Source: Ectopseudomonas composti (lineage in GTDB: Bacteria > Pseudomonadota > Gammaproteobacteria > Pseudomonadales > Pseudomonadaceae). Taken from it: a stretch of DNA of 64,000 nt. Positions 60,938 to 64,000 of the stretch are shown here, one piece after another. The notes under the pieces were generated by a model. That model did no database searches. It was not told the DNA's origin and saw only the letters and a program-made list of their open reading frames with translations. Position numbers and translations under genes: made by a program. The number at the start of each line of letters is the position of its first letter. Within the stretch, counting starts at the first letter, position 1. Where the stretch lies: assembly GCF_001567565.1 (NCBI RefSeq), contig NZ_LSSW01000015.1:1-64000 (forward strand), in the 5' to 3' direction.

Positions 60938-61131
60938 CGGGTCAGGTCGTCAGGTCACGGGTGCCGGCCGCCAGCGATCCCCTATGGCGGTGCACAGCTA
61001 GTTGGCGCAGGGGGAGCCGAACCTTAGCGCGTACAGGGCTGCACGACAATGGGCGTTAAGCCCAATGAGCCTCATAGATTGGCCGTATGAGGTGGCGTTT
61101 TTCCCTGGCCGGGGAGTGACTGGCGCTGCTT

Positions 61132-61545
61132 TCAGGCGAGATAGGGAAATTGTGCAGCATGCTTGGCGATCCAGTCCTGCGCGCATTGTTCGATGGCCAT
61201 TGGCTGTCCCGACTCGTGTTCGAGCTGTTGTCGATAATGCTGAATCTGGCAGATCTGCTCGACCATGCGTGCGCGAAACAGGGTGTCTTCATCGATGAAG
61301 GCGATGCCCACCAGATAATCGTCCTCCAGGCGCCGACACCAGGCCACCACGCCGGGATAGTGAGCCTGGTCGCCCAGCAGCGGAATGCGCAGCTCGACCG
61401 AGGTGCCACGGCGAAAACCGCGTGGCGAGTTGCATGCAACCCCGCCCAGGCTGATATTGTTCAGCCGTTGTCGGGGGATGGGGGCTTGTCTACGTAGCAC
61501 CAGTTCCACCGGCATGTCGCTTGGATGACGCAGAAACTTACGCAT
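61132..61545 (-). CDS. PilZ-domain protein (c-di-GMP receptor)
   Basis: A 137-residue single PilZ domain. The RxxxR signature (RKFLR) is at residues 2-6 and the second half NISLGG follows about 27 residues later, so c-di-GMP binding should be intact. The rest is a six-stranded barrel and a C-terminal helix. The ATG at 61545 has GAGG upstream on the minus strand and shares the CATG with the divergent thioredoxin-like gene. No effector partner is obvious. Confidence 0.85.
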   Translation of the reverse strand: MRKFLRHPSDMPVELVLRRQAPIPRQRLNNISLGGVACNSPRGFRRGTSVELRIPLLGDQAHYPGVVAWCRRLEDDYLVGIAFIDEDTLFRARMVEQICQIQHYRQQLEHESGQPMAIEQCAQDWIAKHAAQFPYLA

Positions 61546-61930
61546 GAACACCGACCTCGAATGCAGGCAAACTGATATCAGTGAGTGCAGTATAGCGACG
61601 CAACTGGAGTTGACCGACCTGGATGCTGACCGCCGCCTGCTCGATCTTCCCGGAACATCGCTGCTGGTGTTCACTAGCACGGGTTGTGCCAGCTGCCGTT
61701 GGGCGCGCCAGGCACTGCCTAGCATGGCACTTCCGCTCGAGCGCCTGTGTTGGATCGATGCCGGGCGCAACGCCGGATTGGTGACGCGCTATGAGGTCTT
61801 CCATCTTCCGGCGTTGTTTCTGGTCAAGGACGGTCATTTCTTTGGCGCGTTGCATGCGCGCCTAACCCATTCCGACCTGGTTACTGCCATGGACGAAGCC
61901 ATGCTTCGCCCGGCTGAGGAGCTTCCCTGA
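61544..61930 (+). CDS. Thioredoxin-fold protein with CxxC motif
   Basis: A 128-residue protein. After about 38 poorly defined residues, the strand LLVFTSTGCASCRWARQAL carries CASC in place of the thioredoxin CGPC, and YEVFHLPALFLVKDGHF has the cis-Pro of the fold. It is likely a cytosolic thiol-redox or trafficking protein; no signal peptide. The ATG at 61544 lacks a clear ribosome site and overlaps the pilZ start on the other strand. Its stop overlaps the panE start by one base, so they are coupled. Confidence 0.72.
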   Translation: MNTDLECRQTDISECSIATQLELTDLDADRRLLDLPGTSLLVFTSTGCASCRWARQALPSMALPLERLCWIDAGRNAGLVTRYEVFHLPALFLVKDGHFFGALHARLTHSDLVTAMDEAMLRPAEELP

Positions 61931-62886
61931 TGTCTCAAACCCCCATGCTGCGTATCGGCATCATCGGCACCGGTGCCATTGGTGGTTTCTACGGCCTGAT
62001 GCTGGCGCGCGCCGGCCATGACGTGCACTTTCTGTTGCGCAGCGAATATGGCGCGGTGGTCGAGCGTGGCCTGCAACTGAACAGCGCTGTGCATGGGGCA
62101 GTGAATCTGGCGCCGGTGCAGGCCTATCAGCAGGTCGACGATATGCCACCGTGCGACTGGCTGCTGGTCGGGGCCAAGACCACGGCCAATGCCGAACTGG
62201 CGCCGCTGATCGGCAAAGCTGCAGCGCCTGGCGCCAAGGTGGTCCTGCTGCAAAATGGCCTGGCAGTGGAGGACGAGTTGCGTCCACTGTTGCGCGACGA
62301 CCTGCATTTGCTGGGCGGGCTCTGCTACATCTGCGTTCATCGCAGCGCTCCCGGGGTCATCGAGCACCAGGCGCTGGGCGCGATCAATCTGGCCTACCAC
62401 TCCGGACCGCTGATCGACGACGAGGCGCGCCTGGCATTGGCCGAGGAGGGCGCCAACCTGCTGCGCAGCACCGGCCTGGATTCGCTGGCGATGCGCAATC
62501 TGGCGCAGACGCGTTGGCAGAAGCTGGTGTGGAACATCCCCTATAACGGCCTGTCGGTGTTGCTCGACGCCGACACGCAGCGGCTGATGGGCAATCCCGA
62601 CAGCCGTGCGCTGATCGCGGGCATGATGCAGGAGGTGGTCATGGCCGCTCAGGCGTTGGGTCACGGCATGCCGGACAGCTACGCAGACAAGCTGCTGGCT
62701 GCCACGCAGCGCATGCCCGACTACCTGCCGAGCATGTATCACGATTTCGCTCAGGGCCGCCCGGCGGAACTGCATGCCATCTATGAGGCGCCACTGGCCG
62801 CTGCGGACGCGGTCGGGGTCGATATGCCCAAGGTACGCGCCCTGCATCAGGCGCTTCGCTTCATTCAGGCTCGCAGGGAGGCCTAG
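61930..62886 (+). CDS. panE: 2-dehydropantoate 2-reductase PanE-like
   Basis: A 318-residue NADPH-dependent ketopantoate reductase, pantothenate pathway. The dinucleotide loop is IGIIGTGAIGGFYG and the substrate half carries the catalytic Lys region RWQKLVWNIPYNGL, followed by the DFAQGRPAELHAIYE segment common to PanE. Some members act on other 2-keto acids, and this one is longer than E. coli PanE (303). Translationally coupled to the thioredoxin-like gene and followed by a nucleotidase after 2 bases. Confidence 0.88.
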   Translation: MSQTPMLRIGIIGTGAIGGFYGLMLARAGHDVHFLLRSEYGAVVERGLQLNSAVHGAVNLAPVQAYQQVDDMPPCDWLLVGAKTTANAELAPLIGKAAAPGAKVVLLQNGLAVEDELRPLLRDDLHLLGGLCYICVHRSAPGVIEHQALGAINLAYHSGPLIDDEARLALAEEGANLLRSTGLDSLAMRNLAQTRWQKLVWNIPYNGLSVLLDADTQRLMGNPDSRALIAGMMQEVVMAAQALGHGMPDSYADKLLAATQRMPDYLPSMYHDFAQGRPAELHAIYEAPLAAADAVGVDMPKVRALHQALRFIQARREA

Positions 62887-62888
62887 GC

Positions 62889-63794
62889 ATGGGCAAGGGG
62901 CTGGGGGACAAGTTGGTGCTGGCGATCTCTTCGCGGGCACTGTTCGATCTGAGCGAGAGTCACCAGATCTATGAAAGCGAAGGCGTGGAAGCCTATCGCC
63001 GTTATCAGATTGAGCACGAAGACGAAGTGCTGATGCCGGGCGACGCTTTCCCGCTGGTGGAGAAGTTGCTGGGGCTCAACGAGCGTCTTAGCGAGCAGCG
63101 TGTGGAAGTCATCCTGGTGTCGCGCAACAGCGCCGATACCGGCTTGCGTGCCTTCAACTCGATCCAGCACTACGGCCTCGGTATCTCCCGCGCAGCCTTC
63201 GTCGGCGGGCGCAGTCCCGATCCTTACCTGGCGGCCTTCGGCTGCCACCTGTTTCTCTCTACCCATGCCGAGGATGTGCGCAATGCGCTGAAAGCCGGTT
63301 TTGGCGCGGCCACGCTGCTTTCCGGTGGTGCGCGGCGAGCCAACAGCAACGAGCTGCGGATCGCCTTCGATGGCGATGCCGTGCTGTTTTCCGATGACTC
63401 CGAGCGGGTCTACCAGAGTGGCGGCCTCAACGCCTTTCAGGATCATGAGCGTGAAGCCGCTCGGCAAGCCTTGCCAGGCGGGCCTTTCAAACCATTTCTG
63501 GCGGCGTTGCACCGGCTGCAGCAGGAGTTTCCCGAAGCCGAGTGCCCGATTCGTACCGCGTTGGTCACTGCGCGTTCGGCACCAGCTCACGAACGGGTGA
63601 TTCGCACCCTGCGTGAGTGGAACATCCGTCTGGACGAATCCTTCTTCCTCGGTGGCTTGGACAAGTCAGCGGTGCTCGAAGCCTTCGCCGCCGATGTGTT
63701 CTTCGATGACCAGACCGGGCACTGCGAAAAGGCCCGCCAGGTGGTGGCTACCGGTCATGTGCCACATGGTGTGAGCAACGAGCTGCTGCCGTGA
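62889..63794 (+). CDS. 5'-nucleotidase (NT5C-type, HAD-related)
   Basis: A 301-residue protein of the 5_nucleotid family related to eukaryotic cytosolic 5'-nucleotidase IA. The opening LVLAISSRALFDL is the degenerate HAD motif I region, LVSRNSADTGLRAFNS is motif II-like, and AADVFFDDQTGHCEKA provides the metal-binding Asp pair. Expected activity is dephosphorylation of AMP or other nucleoside monophosphates. It begins 2 bases after panE, so it is in one operon with the thioredoxin-like protein and panE. Confidence 0.82.
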   Translation: MGKGLGDKLVLAISSRALFDLSESHQIYESEGVEAYRRYQIEHEDEVLMPGDAFPLVEKLLGLNERLSEQRVEVILVSRNSADTGLRAFNSIQHYGLGISRAAFVGGRSPDPYLAAFGCHLFLSTHAEDVRNALKAGFGAATLLSGGARRANSNELRIAFDGDAVLFSDDSERVYQSGGLNAFQDHEREAARQALPGGPFKPFLAALHRLQQEFPEAECPIRTALVTARSAPAHERVIRTLREWNIRLDESFFLGGLDKSAVLEAFAADVFFDDQTGHCEKARQVVATGHVPHGVSNELLP

Positions 63795-63905
63795 GCCTGG
63801 ACGACCGCATATAGCCATTCGTCCTAAATAACCTCGCGGACCTTGCTTTGTCTGATGCGCTGCTAAGCTCAATCATGGGCCTGCGCCAGCAGTCGAGGAG
63901 GCCGT

Positions 63906-64000
63906 GTGATCCGTTCGATTCTCTATGCTACCGATCTGGGGCTTTACGCCTCCTATGTGCTGCAGCACGCCCTCGCAATGAGTCGTAGCTTCAAGGCCGA
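63906..64000 (+). CDS. Universal stress protein family, N-terminal part (cut by window edge)
   Basis: From GTG 63906 the frame reads VIRSILYATDLGLYASYVLQ and HALAMSRSF, the typical beta1-loop-helix start of a UspA domain (LYATDL...). The ribosome site GAGGAGG lies four bases before the start. Only 31 codons are in the window, so domain number cannot be judged. Confidence 0.75.
   Translation, partial: MIRSILYATDLGLYASYVLQHALAMSRSFKA

Overview
The window reads as a chromosome segment of a high-GC Pseudomonas, probably of the P. mendocina / P. oleovorans / P. alcaligenes group. Supporting markers are oprI, a lipA-lifO lipase/foldase pair, a liu leucine-catabolism operon, the bqsRS-tlpQ-ctpM neighbourhood, Hfq/Crc-type A-rich motifs at catabolic start codons, and many short GC-rich palindromes of the REP type in intergenic gaps. 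I see no rRNA, tRNA, phage, IS element or CRISPR array. Species placement is inference.

Layout. 0.1-5 kb: queD, a patatin, two small PepSY proteins and a two-component system resembling BqsRS, then an FMN reductase. 5-11 kb: two chemoreceptors resembling TlpQ and CtpM flank an NhaC-type transporter. 11-24 kb: LysR/azoR, the ABC-F protein YbiT, a membrane patatin, hchA with a LuxR solo, pdxY, a nitroreductase, a Rid protein, several regulators and ppiC. 23.5-25.5 kb: a PilU-like ATPase and a periplasmic binding protein. 25.6-35 kb, minus strand: liuR-A-B-C-D-E plus acetoacetyl-CoA synthetase, a complete route from isovaleryl-CoA to acetoacetyl-CoA. 35-41 kb, plus strand: an AraC regulator followed by acyl-CoA synthetase, an HSD10-like dehydrogenase, thiolase and acyl-CoA dehydrogenase, which looks like an isoleucine (2-methylbutyryl-CoA) arm.

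41-48.4 kb is the most unusual stretch. A TonB receptor closely resembling PqqU/YncD (PQQ uptake) is divergent from a cluster in which a gluconokinase is fused in frame to the small membrane subunit (DctQ) of a TRAP transporter. DctM, DctP and a GntR-type LacI repressor follow. An identical 12-bp operator-like sequence lies in the promoter and again inside the fusion gene, in the linker between kinase and permease. Together these suggest a periplasmic glucose-oxidation module: PQQ import for glucose dehydrogenase, then gluconate capture coupled to phosphorylation.

48.4-64 kb: lifO and lipA, greB, a YbbA/YbbP-type ABC system divergent from tesA, an L,D-transpeptidase beside oprI, a GntP-family permease, a GNAT protein, the DAHP synthase aroF, a PilZ protein whose start codon overlaps that of a divergent thioredoxin-like gene, panE, a 5'-nucleotidase and the start of a universal stress protein.

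The least expected small-scale features are a 26-codon reading frame between liuC and liuD that repeats the liuC tail and is chained to both neighbours by ATGA overlaps, the duplicated GntR-type operator, and the shared CATG start at 61.5 kb.
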